Of a stretch of DNA of 64,000 nucleotides, positions 44,223 through 56,801 are shown in pieces (position 1 is the stretch's first letter; the number at the start of each line of letters is the position of its first letter). Origin of the DNA: Lasiosphaeris hirsuta (taxonomy: Eukaryota > Ascomycota > Sordariomycetes > Sordariales > Lasiosphaeriaceae). The DNA lies in assembly GCA_030549175.1 (NCBI GenBank), contig JAUKUA010000007.1, forward strand, positions 682,001-746,000, written 5' to 3'. Below the pieces are notes generated by a model. It saw nothing but the letters and a program-made list of their open reading frames with translations, was not told the DNA's origin and did no database searches. A program made the position numbers and the translations under genes.

Positions 44223-47200
44223 TGGCGCTTGCCGGGGGAGGGGGGGATCAGGGGGCGAAGGCGGAGAGGTCGCCGGCGGCTGTCACTGGGGAGGGGACGG
44301 GGAGAGATACAGAACTGGTTTTGATTACAATATAATAGGCGGTTAATCCACACGGACGTTGAGGAAGTGAAGGAAGAAGAGGGAAAAAAAAGGGTTTCAG
44401 GGCGGGTGCTTACCACTTGGCGCTAGCAGGCGGAGGGGAGGTGACTTTAAGGAGCACGGGGGCAAGCAAGATGGAGAAACGTTTTACAATTCTGGGGTTG
44501 AGTCTGGAGACGCACAAACGCCATGTAAGAAGAAAAGGCGGGGGGTGGTGCGGATGGAGTTGGCGGCGGTATAACATCTCTCTGCTCGCGCGTGCCGACG
44601 TAAATTATCTGATTCCTTCCTAGGCGGGCTGGTGCGCGCATGCGAGGGTACATGGGCCGCGGTAGCTGCCATGGGGGCCCCGGTGTGGGAGCCCGGAATC
44701 CCCAAGCCCTACCACGGGGGTTAAGAGGCGATAGGGGGAGGGGGATAGGGGGAGAATGCATCGAAGAGTGGTGGAAAGATGCACCACCCACCTCACATCC
44801 GGACTGCTGCAGACCCGCCGCCGCAGACACGGCCGCCGTCTGCTCGGTCCGGCCAGCGTATCACGACAGGGTCGCGCCTCGACTCGCCCTGCCGGAGCCA
44901 ATGGCGGCCGAGGGGCATTGTGGGGGACTGGTGCTCCATGTTTGGTCTTTGTGGGGACCATTGACCACCAGCAGCGAGATTTGCGCTATCAGCTGATGGG
45001 AGAGAAAAAGATCCATAGATCGACCTTTCTCGGCGCCCGACTCGATTCATTGCGTGCACCTTAGTAGCACTTACCCACCGGCCCCTGAGGTCAGCCCCGG
45101 GGAGAGGATATTTTACCCGCCGTCGGCTGATGTCCAAATCGCAACAAATTGTGTGGGCCTGGTGCGGTGAGGTCGCTGCAGGAAAGAGCACGGAATTAGC
45201 TCGCTATCGGCGACCGTTGACTTATTGGCCGGCTGCTCTTTGTCTGGGGCTGTCGTGCTGCCGGTTTGCGGGGCCCCCCGATGACTCTGCTTTCTGTTCC
45301 TACCTCAGGCTTACCGCTGCCTGAGGTTGGGCGCACTGCATGCACGGAATGGAGCGGCAGCGCGGTGCGGGAGGTGAGGTGGCCTTGCTATTGGGCATGA
45401 ATCCTACCGCAGTGCGTCCAAATCCGGACGTGGTGCAAGACAAGTCTTGGACTTGTTCTTTTTGTCCTGTCAAGTTCGTCTGTCTGGGACTGATATGACC
45501 AATATGACCGACAATTGCCCCTTCCAAAACCAAATCTGTTGCCCCTATTCACTTGCTATCAATGCTGGCACACAATTCTCTTGCTCGTTATCACACAAAC
45601 CTCAAGCCTCAGCGGCACATTTTTTTAACTGCCTCATTGGCGACATAGCGGGGTTGCAAACCTTGTGCATCATGCAGCTGCATTGCATCCTGGCCCTGAA
45701 CTGACAACTCATCGTCAATTCCGTGCTCGCTCGCCCCGCAATAGAGTGAGGCGCAAGTCTGGCAGTTTCTGTCACTTTCTGGCCACTGCCGATATATTGT
45801 CTTGTCCTTTCCTATTGTGATAGGCAGATAGCGCAGTATGCGAGGCTTACAGTCTTTGACGTGATGTCCAACAGCTCATTGGCTCCCCCAAATCGGTCCA
45901 GGCTCAGGCTGCGAGCTTCGGGGATGCCAACTCATACATGATCCATGCCCCTGGGTCCCGTTCCCAGCGCAGGCAAAAGCAACGCACCCTTAATTGTATA
46001 TGCTGGTTCTCGTGGCTAACCGTCTGTGCTAAGGCATGATTGCATGGCCCGGACAAGAACACAGAATCAAAGCCAATGGCGAGCGATACCGTTGCACTTT
46101 GTTTTATCTGGTACCCCGATGCCGGACGACGCAATATGACGTCTGTAATAGTTAAAGTGAGCCAAGGTACTACGAGATGACCGATGCGTATAATACCCCA
46201 GGTAATCCAGGCACTGCAAGGTACCTCGGTGGTGAATGGGTTGAGAAATTCTCTAGCTCTGCTCTCACAGCCCAACACTGCCACCTATGTCTCCCATACG
46301 ACCTCACGTTGCTCCTAGGGGACCTAGAGGTACTACGGACCCCTTGATTCCCAATAACGCCACTGCCAACACATTCCATTGGATATCCGAAGATCTGCAT
46401 TCAAGTGGAGCTCTGATTGGACCAAATCGTCAACGAGGGACGACCTATCTCCATGTCCTCGACCGTTAGGCGCTAAAGTTGAGACCCAAAAACATGAGTG
46501 AAGCAAGACTGTAGCAGGAATGCTTTGAGCGTCATGCATCATGTATAATTCAGCCATTTAGTCCAATGATATACCGTCGTATCAATGCATCCATCATCTC
46601 CCTATTCGAATCCCTTCGGGCAACAAGTATCAAGCCTGAAGTTTCTTGAGCCGCTGTTATCCTCAGATACCTACGAGTAGCCTAATACGACTTGGCCATC
46701 TCATCTTCACGTTGTCCTTCATGATCTGTTTGGGCGTCTTTTAGGTCAATGCTAATGCCCTGTTGCCATGTTGGTGTATCGACAAGTCCTGATGCACCAT
46801 GCCAGCGAAGATAACCACTGCTAGATACCTAGACATGAGAATGGGAGGACACCGACGTTCTTGGGGGGTGAGCGTCTGCTCATTCCTGCTCTCTTGAATT
46901 TGGAATAATGGTCCCAGACACAGCAAGGTAAATGCCCAGCCCTCCTGGCGCATTGAACCGTCCAAGCCGTAATGGGTTCGATTCGCCTGTTAACGTCTAC
47001 CGCAGAAACCATTCCACCAGCGGATGCTGCAGCTCTCTCGAATGTTTTAGATTTCCCGCCCGCGTTATCACTGCAGCAGTAGGTAGTTGCATGTTCTATC
47101 CAGAGCAATGCCACTTGTCAGTCGTGTATTTAGACTGTCCGCGGCCTATAGAGATGTGCTTTGAACCGACCGTAGAGGATCGTGCTGCTACTCCGTGCAA

Positions 47201-47520
47201 AGCGAGACGGTAGTGAACAAGCAGGAGCCTCTTGAAAAGCCAGCTGTGCCACGCCAAGACGTTACGCTATGCCGACCCAAGGTGAAAGCCGATAGCTTTG
47301 CGATTCATGCTCCATTCAGCTCACGATGGCTGGGAACGTTGGTTCAACCCTAGCCAATCATGGTCCTGCCCGTGCCTTTGCCGAGACCTCGAGGAACACC
47401 ACCACAAGGACACCACCAGGATTTGGAGTGAGTCCCGCCGCCGTCGTTGTCCCTCGGACAATTTCCACCTTTTCCTTGTCTCGACCTCCCCCTGGAGTCA
47501 TCCAGACCCCCAAAGCACCA
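44223..47520. other. Gene-poor region of about 3.3 kb
   Basis: No gene or mobile-element structure could be supported. Open frames are short, overlap on both strands and show no family motif. Its composition is mixed. Confidence 0.45.
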
Positions 47521-47890
47521 ATGGCTCTCACCATCAGCGTTGCTGTCGGGTGCCTCGCCGCCACCTACCTCTTTCTCCGCTTCCTCCTCTACGCGGCCCA
47601 AGATGTCAAAGAACCATCGGCCATCCTCACTAGGATCCCCTTTCTCAGCCGCTGCGTAGCATGCTCCGCGAAAAGGCAGGCTTCTACCTCCGCCTTCGAC
47701 ACACCTACCGACCACCAGTTTACACGCTACGCCTACCGTTCCAGCGTGAATATACGTCGAGAACGCCACCGAGATCATCCCGGGGCTGCAAAAGCAATGG
47801 TGGAGCATCAGCTTCGCCGCGCTCGCCGCTGCAGACGGGATTTCCGGTCATTGATCGGGATATCGAGGTGGAGATGAGACCGAGGGAGCC
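47521..47890 (+). pseudogene. Cytochrome P450 N-terminal fragment
   Basis: It begins with a membrane anchor (MALTISVAVGCLAATYLFLR) followed by EPSAILTRIPFLS, the proline-rich hinge of a P450. Near 47650 the frame shifts to MLREKAGFYLRLRHTYRPPVYTLRLP. Near 47755 it shifts again to ENATEIIPGLQKQWWSISFAALAA, and it ends at a TGA. The order matches the first ~110 residues of fungal CYP7/CYP8-like monooxygenases (from memory). The oxygen-binding helix and the heme-cysteine region are absent, so only the 5' end remains. The parent would have been an ER-anchored heme monooxygenase. Confidence 0.6.
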
Positions 47891-48026
47891 CCCGGGAGGC
47901 GGTGGAGGGTGGTGTATGCGGGCATGAGAGGGGATTAGGGTATTGTCGATGAGGATGTTGCGGCAGAGAAGGAGGCGATGCCAGGCAAAAAGGGGGTCAG
48001 ACGGATGTCTGATAGGGGGACATCAA
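47891..48026. other. Short spacer before the tRNA
   Basis: I see nothing here that can be supported. Confidence 0.4.
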
Positions 48027-48111
48027 AGCCCACTCCCAGAGTCGAACTAAGGACGTCATCATTGAGTATTCGATATACTAGTGATGCGCTCTACCACTGA
48101 GCTAAGCGGGT
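48027..48111 (-). tRNA. tRNA-Thr (anticodon AGT) with 13-nt intron, possibly decayed
   Basis: The minus strand folds as a tRNA: acceptor ACCCGCT/AGTGGGC, D-arm GCTC-AGTGGTA-GAGC, anticodon stem CATCA/TGATG, T-arm CTTAG-TTCGACT-CTGGG. Loop position 33 is T and the anticodon AGT is at 48077-48079. About 13 extra nucleotides follow position 37, the standard site of eukaryotic tRNA introns. The first acceptor pair is A-C instead of G-C, and the T-stem has two G-T pairs, so it may be a mutated copy; G-to-A and C-to-T changes would explain both. Upstream A- and B-box sequences (TTAGCTCAGTGGT, GTTCGACTC) are recognisable. Confidence 0.75.
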
Positions 48112-48453
48112 TGCTTGTAGCTTGTGGATTCTGGCGCCACTATTGTGTGTCATGTACCCTGTGTTGAGATTTTGTCGGTGGAGCTGACCACACAACGAAG
48201 GAGAAGCTGGGCAAAAGAAACCGTGGAAGGCAATCAAATTTACATCAAATTTACAATTCAGAAGACTGCTAATTTCAGTCACCTTACTGGCGGTATCATG
48301 GTGACAAGAGCAAGAGTCGGGAGACGTAACAGCAGAATACAATTCATTCTTAGAGAATTCCCACAACCCCCCCCCCCCCTCCCCCCAAAACATGCCAAAA
48401 AAACGCGCACAAACGTCCAGACCTGGTCGATTGGACGTGCATGCCATCAGCCA

Positions 48454-49436
48454 TCAGCCGCTTTGTTTTGTGCGGAAGCGTTGCCAGGGGTGAACAGGGC
48501 TGTCGAGCCAGGTACGCAGCTTGTTGAGCGCGGCGAGGTCTCGAGACTTGGTAGACATGTAGGGGCCAGTGAAGGCTGGGCCGGCGGCTTCCATCTCCTG
48601 TCAGGGGGATCTTCTCCCCAAGTGGAGAGCCTAATGCGACCGGAGAAGGCTCGTCAGCGTCGTGATGTCTCTCGTCCTGGTCTGGACTCTTGGGGGGGGG
48701 GAGGGGGGACGTACATGCGGCATTGAGATATCTCCTCTCCTACCAGCTCGGACGAGCCGAGGTCGACTAGAGTCGGGATCCCCGCTGGGCTTACCATGAT
48801 GTTGAAGGGCTGGATGTCATTGTGGGCTATGCCGACGATATTGTGAAGATGGAGGATGGCGGATTCCAGCGCGGCCAGAAAGGCCTCTTTTTCGACTGTC
48901 TTACCCGACTGCATATGCTCCCATAGGTTGCCGCCCTCCACCTTGTCGAGATAAACACCTGTGACGCGGCCCTTGCGGACACGGCAGCCGTGGTACTTGA
49001 CAATGTTGGGATGTTGGGGGTAGCTGGAGAGAAGCTCCAGCATCTTGACTTCAATGGCAAACCACTCTGCAACGACCGTCGGGGCGTCATGAGGACAGTT
49101 GATGATGCGAGTAAGCCACGGTCTCTTCAGGAACCACTCCTCCGCATCGTCCAACCACTCATTAGCTACCGTAACATGGGTATTGGCGAAAAACCACGGG
49201 ACTGGAAGTGGGAAGAAAATGCGCTCGTTGGACACCTGCTCCAGTGCTTCGTTGATTTGCTCGACCGTATGTTCCGATGGAGAGCCGTCAATGGTTCCAA
49301 CAAATAGCTGATCGTCTTCGTCCACTGGCCCCTCACCCCAATAATAGTAAAGACCGGATTTGGCCCCAGTCTTGACATTCCGGCGCTCGCTGACACGAAC
49401 CTCGTCTTTCTCGAAGGTCCTCACGAGATCCGACAT
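48454..49436 (-). CDS. Protein-kinase-like protein (atypical fungal kinase)
   Basis: Start chosen at ATG 49436 (MSDLVRTFEKDEV); the frame before it begins only with TTG. Kinase landmarks: FLKRPWL (possible beta-3 lysine), FAIEVKMLELLSSYPQHPNIVKY (helix-C Glu), YLDKVEGGNLWEHM (hinge), AHNDIQPFNIMVS (catalytic loop, HND for HRD, Asp and Asn retained) and TLVDLGSS (DLG for DFG). The catalytic Asp residues are present, so activity is possible. A terminal exon (48597-48454) carries RDLAALNKLRTWLDSPVHPWQ, the expected last helix. The obvious donor GTACGT (48714) gives a phase that does not match it; a GTCCCC donor at 48710 would. The intron contains a 10-G tract. The model is uncertain at this junction. 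Confidence 0.65.
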
Positions 49437-51774
49437 GGCGTTTAGGCGGGGGCAGGTGGTGCTCAACTTGTTGAGAGAAGATGACTAGATAAGCCAGAGA
49501 AGATGGGGCAAAAGTGGAAAAGCCGGAAGAACAAGCTGAACAATCGGGCATTAAGGCGGATGGATCAGGGACAGAGGGCTAAGCTTTGGTGGCAAAAGCA
49601 GAATGACTATGTTACAATTCTCTCATATTGGTCGGGAGGCGGGCGTTGTGGCAGACAAAGAGATATGCTGAAGCAGCTGCGCCTGGCTTGAGCCGCTTGC
49701 CCCGGTGAAAGTCCACAGCTCAGATCCGGACTGCTGCTTTGGCGGTGTTTCGAAAAACGAGATAAAGAAAAGAGGGGGGACAAAGGAGGCGGGCAACACC
49801 GAAAATCCGCCGCGCTGCCAGGGTCTACACCACTGGTGAAACAAAATACAATCTACGAAAATAAAAGTGAAACCCTTTGATCAAGGCGGTGTAGGCGGTG
49901 AGGAGATTTATCACATTGTAATAGAAGTGACTGCCGACAACACCCCGATGTCTACAAGCACCCGGATCTGGATTGTTTCAGGACCTATCCCTCCTTTACC
50001 GGCATCCCAACGACTGGCTGGTCACCCAAGGGCGGACTCACCAATATGGTAAGGCGTCCTGGTCGCAGGCCCTGGAGCGCCCAAGAAAGATAAGCTGTTC
50101 CCAGCAGAAAGAAAGAAAAAATAAATGCGACCGTTCAGCGAGCTACCCCGACCGATGGCTTGTCCGGCCCGAGCATTCATTTAGTCTCCCATCATCTCGG
50201 GAAGTCCGATACTGCTCGGCCGTTCTGGCCTATGGTGGTAGTTTCCGCACGAGAGATCCTCCTAAACAGAACAGAGGACAAACCTTCCAAGCAGTGTGGC
50301 CCTTTCGGGAAAATAAATACACCCCATCCGACACGAAGACGGTTTCCAGATTAGCCCTTCATCAAACAACTCGACCAAACCACCCCGCCAAACCACCTGA
50401 CACCGTATCACCATCACCCGACATCCCTGCTGCAAACGACAACACAACATCCCCCTCTAACAAGCCATCAACAATACCCGCTGGAAGTAACCATGTAAGA
50501 AGCCCTGCCTTGGTCCGCTGACACATGGCACATGGTGTCTTGAACGCTGTGGATAACTGCACGACGGATGATAACCAGCTGGCTGCTACCCACACAGGTG
50601 CAAAACGAAAACAGATGAGAGCACGTTGGAAGACGGCAACACGACATACGTTGTGCGGGCAGTTGCCAAAGTGGATTGCGACAAGAGTTGTTGCCCAACA
50701 TCTCGGATGAACAAGGGGGGTCGTTCCGGGCCCCAGTCGTCATCCAAGGACCAGATGGGCGGGAAGTGATGCGCCCCGAGCCCCGCTACTGTCCTCGCAT
50801 CCTGTTCCGTCTTTTGGTGAATCGGTAGGACTTGGCGACGGGGAGAAGTGGGAGAAGGAACATCCGGGCTCGACGGGCTGGGGTGTAGGGCAGGCGCCAT
50901 GTTAGAAAGGCAGACGTATTTAGCTTTCAGACAAGAAAATCAATTGGGCCCTACCTATTATCAGGGCAATTTGAGCCTTTCGCGAATCTTCCACACGGGT
51001 GGCCTACTTTGTTCCTGTCCTAGTGATCCGCTTTGAAATCCTCAAGACAAGCCTGGGGTCAAACGACCTGGATCAGTGGTTGGATCAGAGAGGTTAATTC
51101 ACAGTTCCTTGCAATGTCGCCAATAACGACGTGACAGGGAGCATGCGGCTTCTGTACATCTATCAGACTTCTACAGCACTTGCAATAGGATCCATGCCAC
51201 CTATGACTCTAGATATAGGCTTGCAGGCTAGCGTTATCCAACACCATAGTGAGCCCCTTGTAACGATGACGGACCACGACAGACTATTGACTGGAAGCCG
51301 GCACATGGTCAACCTCGACTCCAAGGCCGATGGCTTGCATACTGCCCGACGTCCTGGAGGCATGGAGCCCGCCTCACAGTCGACTGATACGGTCATTCCA
51401 CTTCATTACCCCGCATCACCGAGCATCTTAGTCTTTGGTTATCGCCGAGTCTTTGCGCTTTGCATGCTAGGCCCTGAAGCACCAAAAATCGCGAGACAAC
51501 AGCCATAGCTATTGGTTGCTAGCAGCACGGGAATGGAAACTCACTGCCCACCGCAGCGGTTGGCATTCGGCAGCGCCTGGAAGTGCATAGACTATGCAGC
51601 ATTTCCCATTCAAGCCCGGCAGGGAAAATGGGGCGCTGCCAGATGAACATGCGCCAGGACGATTACGTGCTGTCACTTTCCCTCCGTAAAACCTATTCCT
51701 GCCGGCCAAGAGCTTCACTGGGATTAAGGCTAGATTCCCATGCATAATACCCATTTCAACATACTTACTAGAAA
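49437..51774. other. Gene-poor region of about 2.3 kb
   Basis: No gene could be supported. Short open frames have no recognised motif. Confidence 0.45.
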
Positions 51775-53481
51775 ATGGGGTGGAACCGGCAATGGTTTAT
51801 TTTCTTCATAATTGTCGCCCTCGAGTCTGTTCCAGCTACCGCCTAAACCACCCTAGACAACTCAACCAGCCCCGACGACGGACAATGCTCACCTGGATTC
51901 GAAGGCAACTCGGACCTGTACGGCCTTGGGGGTCCGCACCGCCTTCTACCTCCAAACCGTCATCACAGTGATCGGGACATTCGACGGCGCCGAGCTGTCC
52001 CGGGTGCTCACCGTCAGCAGCACCGACCACATAATCGGCGAATTCAAGGTCTTTTCCATTGTATTTATGACCGCCTTCTACCTCTTGCACATTGCGCTCG
52101 ATTGCTACGGCATCTGGTTTTGGTACATCGGCGTCAAGGTGCTAGCTGCCCCCGGCACCATGCAGTTCGTTTGGCTTTTTTTTCTTCACCAAGACAACAC
52201 TGACCGGGTGGATGCGCGTCTTGCACATCATTGTCTACAATTATCGGATCATCTCCGACGGGCTTGAGTTTCTATTCATACTTTCTGTCATACTGGCACT
52301 GCTCCTCTTCCTTCTTATTGACCCCAAATCCATTCCGGAAATAGTCAGGAAGCCGGAGAAGGGACGGCTGGGGTGGATCGCGTGGGTGGCCGATTCCAAC
52401 CCCTGGAGATGCCCCGGGTTCATAGCGTTGCTGAAGTGTCCCTTCAAGATTATGAGCAAGATGCTAGATCGATGTAAGTGTGTGCAACGCCGGTGATTCG
52501 ATTCGATGGTTGACGGTTTATCCCAGGGACGAAAAAGCAGGCCCAGAAGAAAAAGCAAAACGATGGCGAAACAATAGAGGATCAACATGAACCCGAGGCA
52601 GAGACACAAGTTCTGAGGTAGGGTGGCTCCATTACGAAACGGAACAGCGACGTTGATTTGGAGAAGGGGGGAAACGTTGTAAGCCACTCCCAACCATGAA
52701 GCCCAATGTCTGCTCACACTGCCAGGCCACTATCGTCACAGAGCAGCCACCCTCCCAACTCATGGTCGCACCCGTTCCCGGATCGCCGACTGCATCCGTC
52801 CGCCCAAGCACTGGGGACACCAACGGCAGCGAATACCACGAGCCCAGCGGGGACAATGAGGATGGCGGGTCCGAGAATGTAAAAAAGTCGAAGTGGACCC
52901 TTCTCGGGACCTGCATCGTCTGCGCATTGGGCGGCGCCTGCTACCTCACCGTGGGGGCTGTGTGTGGTGGCTGTCTCATCTGGTGTGCCCTGTCCTCTCT
53001 GGGTTACCTGGAAGAGATTGGGCAGAAGTGCCTGCCTATGTTCATCATCCTGGCGACCGAGTTTACGCTCCGGTGGAACGATGTCACCGAGGTGAACTCG
53101 GTCACCACTGCCGGTCAGCTTATCCCGTTGGTCATTAGTTTGGGCACGCTTCTTCAGTGCATTATAACGGTGGGGTTGAAAATGTTCAACAAGGAAGATG
53201 AAGTGGTGGCGGAAGTGGGTCAAGGGGAGGAGAAAGATCAACCAGGTGCAGAGACAAATGATGAAAAGGAAGAAAAGTCTCTAGTTCTGGCACCAGACAA
53301 GATGAATGAAGCGGTGTCAGCCGGAGGGACAGGCGACGACGGGGAGGGGAATAACAGTGGTACATCGCCGACGGTAAAGAAAGCCGGCCAGATATTGGAA
53401 GCTAAGTTTAGCTCTGCTTATCTACAGCCCTTGGTGTCGACCAACACACCCTCAAAAGGACCGACCGCAATCGTCCAATAG
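51775..53481 (+). pseudogene. Multispan membrane protein, broken into pieces
   Basis: It starts with a signal peptide (MGWNRQWFIFFIIVALES) followed by TAA at 51844-51846 where Gln would fit (CAA to TAA), then CSPGFEGNSDLYGLG. An extra G in 51928-51932 shifts frame to VRTAFYLQTVITVIG. An 8-T tract (52176-52183) shifts it again into MRVLHIIVYNYRIISDGLEF. A plausible intron follows (GTAAGT near 52471 to TATCCCAG), ending in a lysine-rich tail at a TAG near 52621. A second open frame from ATG 52696 carries a CxxC N-terminus, TM segments and LRWNDVTEVNSVTTAGQLIPLV. The NSDLYGLG and ...TGQLIPL blocks belong together in a fungal multispan family of unknown function (from memory), so I treat this as one disrupted gene. 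The 3' frame could still be expressed. Confidence 0.55.
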
Positions 53482-53860
53482 AATCAAGAAGAATGGCATG
53501 TTATCGAGTTGATGACTTCTTAGGCAACAAGCTATCAGACTGTGTGTGATGTGATGAATAGAAAATACGCTCAGAGGCCTCTCGCTTGGAATAAAGATAT
53601 TATTATGTCGGCGGCTCGGTGTTAATAACGGGTCTCTCCGGCCCGGCCTTATCATGCGACCAGGTCATGTTGTGGCGGACTTTGGCCCTCAGAGGAGTCA
53701 ATGACACAGCCTCGCCGATGAAACGGCCGGGCAGACTTTAAGACATACTTCATGTCATTATAGCCTGAAACTAAGGAAATAAAAAGATGTGGGGTTGGAA
53801 TAAATAGTAAAGACATTCCGCCTTTGCTTCTCATATTTGGAGGTGATGCATCGCACTATC
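53482..53860. other. Spacer
   Basis: I see no gene here. Confidence 0.4.
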
Positions 53861-54070
53861 ATGTCATCAGCAGGACAATACGCTATCATCGTTACCATTT
53901 ACCACATCCTCACCATTGCTACCCGCATCATCTTCGCCGTTCTCGCCAACCTCATTAGCGCCCTCATCGCAATCACCGTCTTTGGCGCCTTCATCGCCCT
54001 GACCACACTTGTCATTATCATCACCGTTTTCACTTTTATCACCCTCTTGATCGCTTTCGGCATTGTATAA
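53861..54070 (+). CDS. Small highly hydrophobic open frame
   Basis: A 69-aa frame from ATG 53861 (MSSAGQYAIIVTIYH) made almost entirely of Ile, Val, Leu, Ala, Thr and Phe. It has two or three potential membrane helices and few charges. It is not obviously part of a larger gene. Unrecognised; it could be a real small membrane protein or a C/T-rich stretch that happens to stay open. Confidence 0.25.
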   Translation: MSSAGQYAIIVTIYHILTIATRIIFAVLANLISALIAITVFGAFIALTTLVIIITVFTFITLLIAFGIV

Positions 54071-54719
54071 CTACATTTCCCACTTTCCCCATCACAATGG
54101 CCGGTCGGGCTGTATTCCTGGAGCGCACCAACGGACAGAAGTGCTCAAAGTGCACACATAGACATCATGGCGGGGGAGGGTCAAAACGGGAAGTGCGACA
54201 AAAGGAACATCACCAATCTCGTGTGATGGTGGTCAAAGTGAGTTTTTCATACTTGGATCTATCCATTGATTCATCATTCTAATAGCTCCTTTACAGACTA
54301 ACGTCAAAGTGACATCCAGGGGGGTGTATGTGACGCGCGGGGTGGCATAACATGGGAAGTAATAGTTGGGACACTACGAGGGGTTTTATATTCACTTGTC
54401 TAGCATGGGGCCAGTTCGGCGGCAGGAGGTGCCCCTGACGGTGTTTTTGTGGGTTGGCTAAGGCGTGATGGCGCATTACAGGAATCATTCTGTTGTTTAG
54501 CTCTTGGAAGCGGCCGATCTGTTTCACGTTCCACTTGACCATGGGTTAAATACTAAGATCACCAAAGTGCTGTGCTCACCTCTTCAACACGTCGATAGCA
54601 AGTTTAAAGGAGGCAGAAGAAATACTAATTAGGTGCGATGCAAGGACCTCAAGATGATCTTCTACCTCATTCTCCCTAGCCTTCCCCTTCCCCTGACGAT
54701 TGTTTGATAATTTCGAGCA
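54071..54719. other. Spacer
   Basis: I see no gene here. It may hold the 3' end of the coiled-coil gene, whose last exon is not securely bounded. Confidence 0.4.
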
Positions 54720-56279
54720 CACCTACCTGTCTTCGTAGGCAGGCTCTATGGCCAGCCGCAGGTGCTGGAGACGCTCAGTCATGTGCGGCACCATGTCGTC
54801 GTCAACTGTCTTTGTCAGAACCTTAATTTCCGCCATGTACTGGTGGCACAGGCTGGTGAAGTCTTTGCTCTTTGCATGCCATTGGTTGTCCTTAGCATCG
54901 GAGAGGGCCCCCATCATATTGATGGCCGGGGTGATGTGACGGTCCGAGACCACAACGTAGACGCCCGTGATGTCCCTGATGACGCAGAAACTGCCCTGGA
55001 TCTTGACGGCACTATTGTGAACCTTCTAAAAGAACGACAGTCGCGTCAGCCTGCTCTGGTGCCCCAAAAAAGTGCTAAGAGCCGGTGTACGAGGCTTATG
55101 TAATACATACCTTGCTGACCTTCTTCCCCATCTTCACACCCTGAAAGACATTATCTTTGTTGTATATGAGTTTGTTTTCGATCGTATGGAGGAATTCCTT
55201 CTCGACCTCCTCCCGCACCGCGACGTCAACTTCATCGAGAATGTCTCTAAAGAATTGGACAAGGTCCTGGACTTGCATCCCCAACGCTCCGAGTTGACGA
55301 CTTGACTCCTCCAGGATTGCCAAGATATCGACCTGTTCTCGAAAAGATTTCATTAGCACATACGCGGGTGCCACCGGCCTCGGGTACATGTAAGTTAAGT
55401 AAACCTACAAGCTGAAGCTTCTCCTCGCTCAGGCGCTTGAACTGGGATTCGGCATTGTCGTGGTTGGCCTTGGCCGACGCCAGCTTCTCTTTGTTCTTAC
55501 CGACGTCGGCAATGAGCTTGGTCACCTTGTCGTAGAGGGATTTCTCGTGGGAGCGAGCCGCTGCCAGGACCCGCTCGGCGTCTCTCTTTCGCGACTCCCT
55601 CTCGTCCTTTTTCTGCTTGATGAGCTCGGCTCGCCGCTGGTCGACGTCGCGCTGGTGCTCTATCCGGACTTTATACTCCTCGGAGCTCTCGCCGGCGACC
55701 TTCTCCCACCACTTACCGAGCTTGCTCTTCTCTGTTTGTAATTTTGTTAGTAAATCCCTCCAAGATACATACCTTTATCGTGCTGGTGGCGTTGATTTAG
55801 CCAGTTACTCACTTCTCAACTCCACGAAGATCGCCTTCTCCGCGAGAAGTTACGCTTCCTCCGGAGTCAGCTCAGCGGCGACTGGCGTCGAGAGCTCCAA
55901 CTCCCTCATGTGGGCGGAGGCCGCGGAGACTTTCCTCTCGGCATATTTGAGCTGAAGCTGCAGTGCCTTGATGACATCGGAGGTAGACTCGCTCTTCTCG
56001 GTGAACTTTTCCTTCTCGGCCGCCCTCTTCTGCATCGATTCATTATTCTGGTTCGCTTCCTTTCTCGACTCTCCTGCAAAGAAAAAGTGTAAGGTTTAAT
56101 TAGCTTTTCTGCACCTCAAAACAAAACTTGAAACATGTGAGCGTCTGACTCTAGGCGTAATTGCATACCTTGGCAAGCGATGACGTTTTCCTTTAGGCAT
56201 TCAATCACCCGGTACCAGTACTAGCTTGATCCTCTCGAGACAGTTCGCCGTGCTATCCCTGACGTCCTTGATGTCATCG

Positions 56280-56311
<32 letters not shown>

Positions 56312-56752
56312 ATACACTTCATCGATGGCGCGGAGGATGTTCTCGAGCTTGCCCTTGTCTTCGGTCATCTTGTTCGCGATCTTTTTAATGTAGTTCATAG
56401 TGCTGCGAGCATCCGAAAAAGCATTTCGACCGAGGTTGGAACAATATTCGAGGTTTGCGTGGAGCAGGTTTTGTCTGGAGAAAAAGAAAATAAGTACGCG
56501 TCTCGTACTGTACGATTTGGAGGAAGCTTGGACTTGCGGTAACTCATTTATCTTCTCGCCCTTGTCATTTCTCACATCGCGTGACTTGACGGTGATTCCG
56601 GCAGCCACATCCGAGGCCGACGTCTTTAGGAGGATGGCCATTGTGCTGACTGCGAAAGGCGCGGTTGTGAGGGGACTTGCCCATGTCGCGCTGTTGACCA
56701 TACTATGCGACCGGATGGACTCGGCGGCGCCCCGTCTAGTGAGGTGTGCCAT
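54720..56752 (-). pseudogene. Large helical coiled-coil protein, multi-exon, disrupted
   Basis: Exons read on the minus strand in order: MAHLTRRGAAESIRSHSM, STMAILLKTSASDVAAGITV and an acidic run of 13 Asp (56270-56310); then VIECLKENVIAC; ESRKEANQNNES...ALQLQLKYAERKVSAASA; KSKLGKWWEKVAGESSEEYK with a long K/E/R/A coiled coil; VDILAILEESSRQLGALGMQVQDLVQFF; and a last helical block, SVVDDDM-type, to EDR. Introns with GT...AG ends separate them (for example acceptor TTTGCAG near 56070). Breaks: the first frame ends at a TGA before VIECLKEN, requiring a shift near 56215, and TAA at 55850-55852 interrupts EEA/LLAEKA where CAA would fit. Function unknown; similar long helical proteins occur beside NLR-type genes in fungi (vague recollection). 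It may be only recently inactivated. Confidence 0.6.
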
Positions 56753-56801
56753 GAAAAAGTCCAAGACGCAACTCGGCCGAGGTTAATGATCATTCTTGCA
56801 G

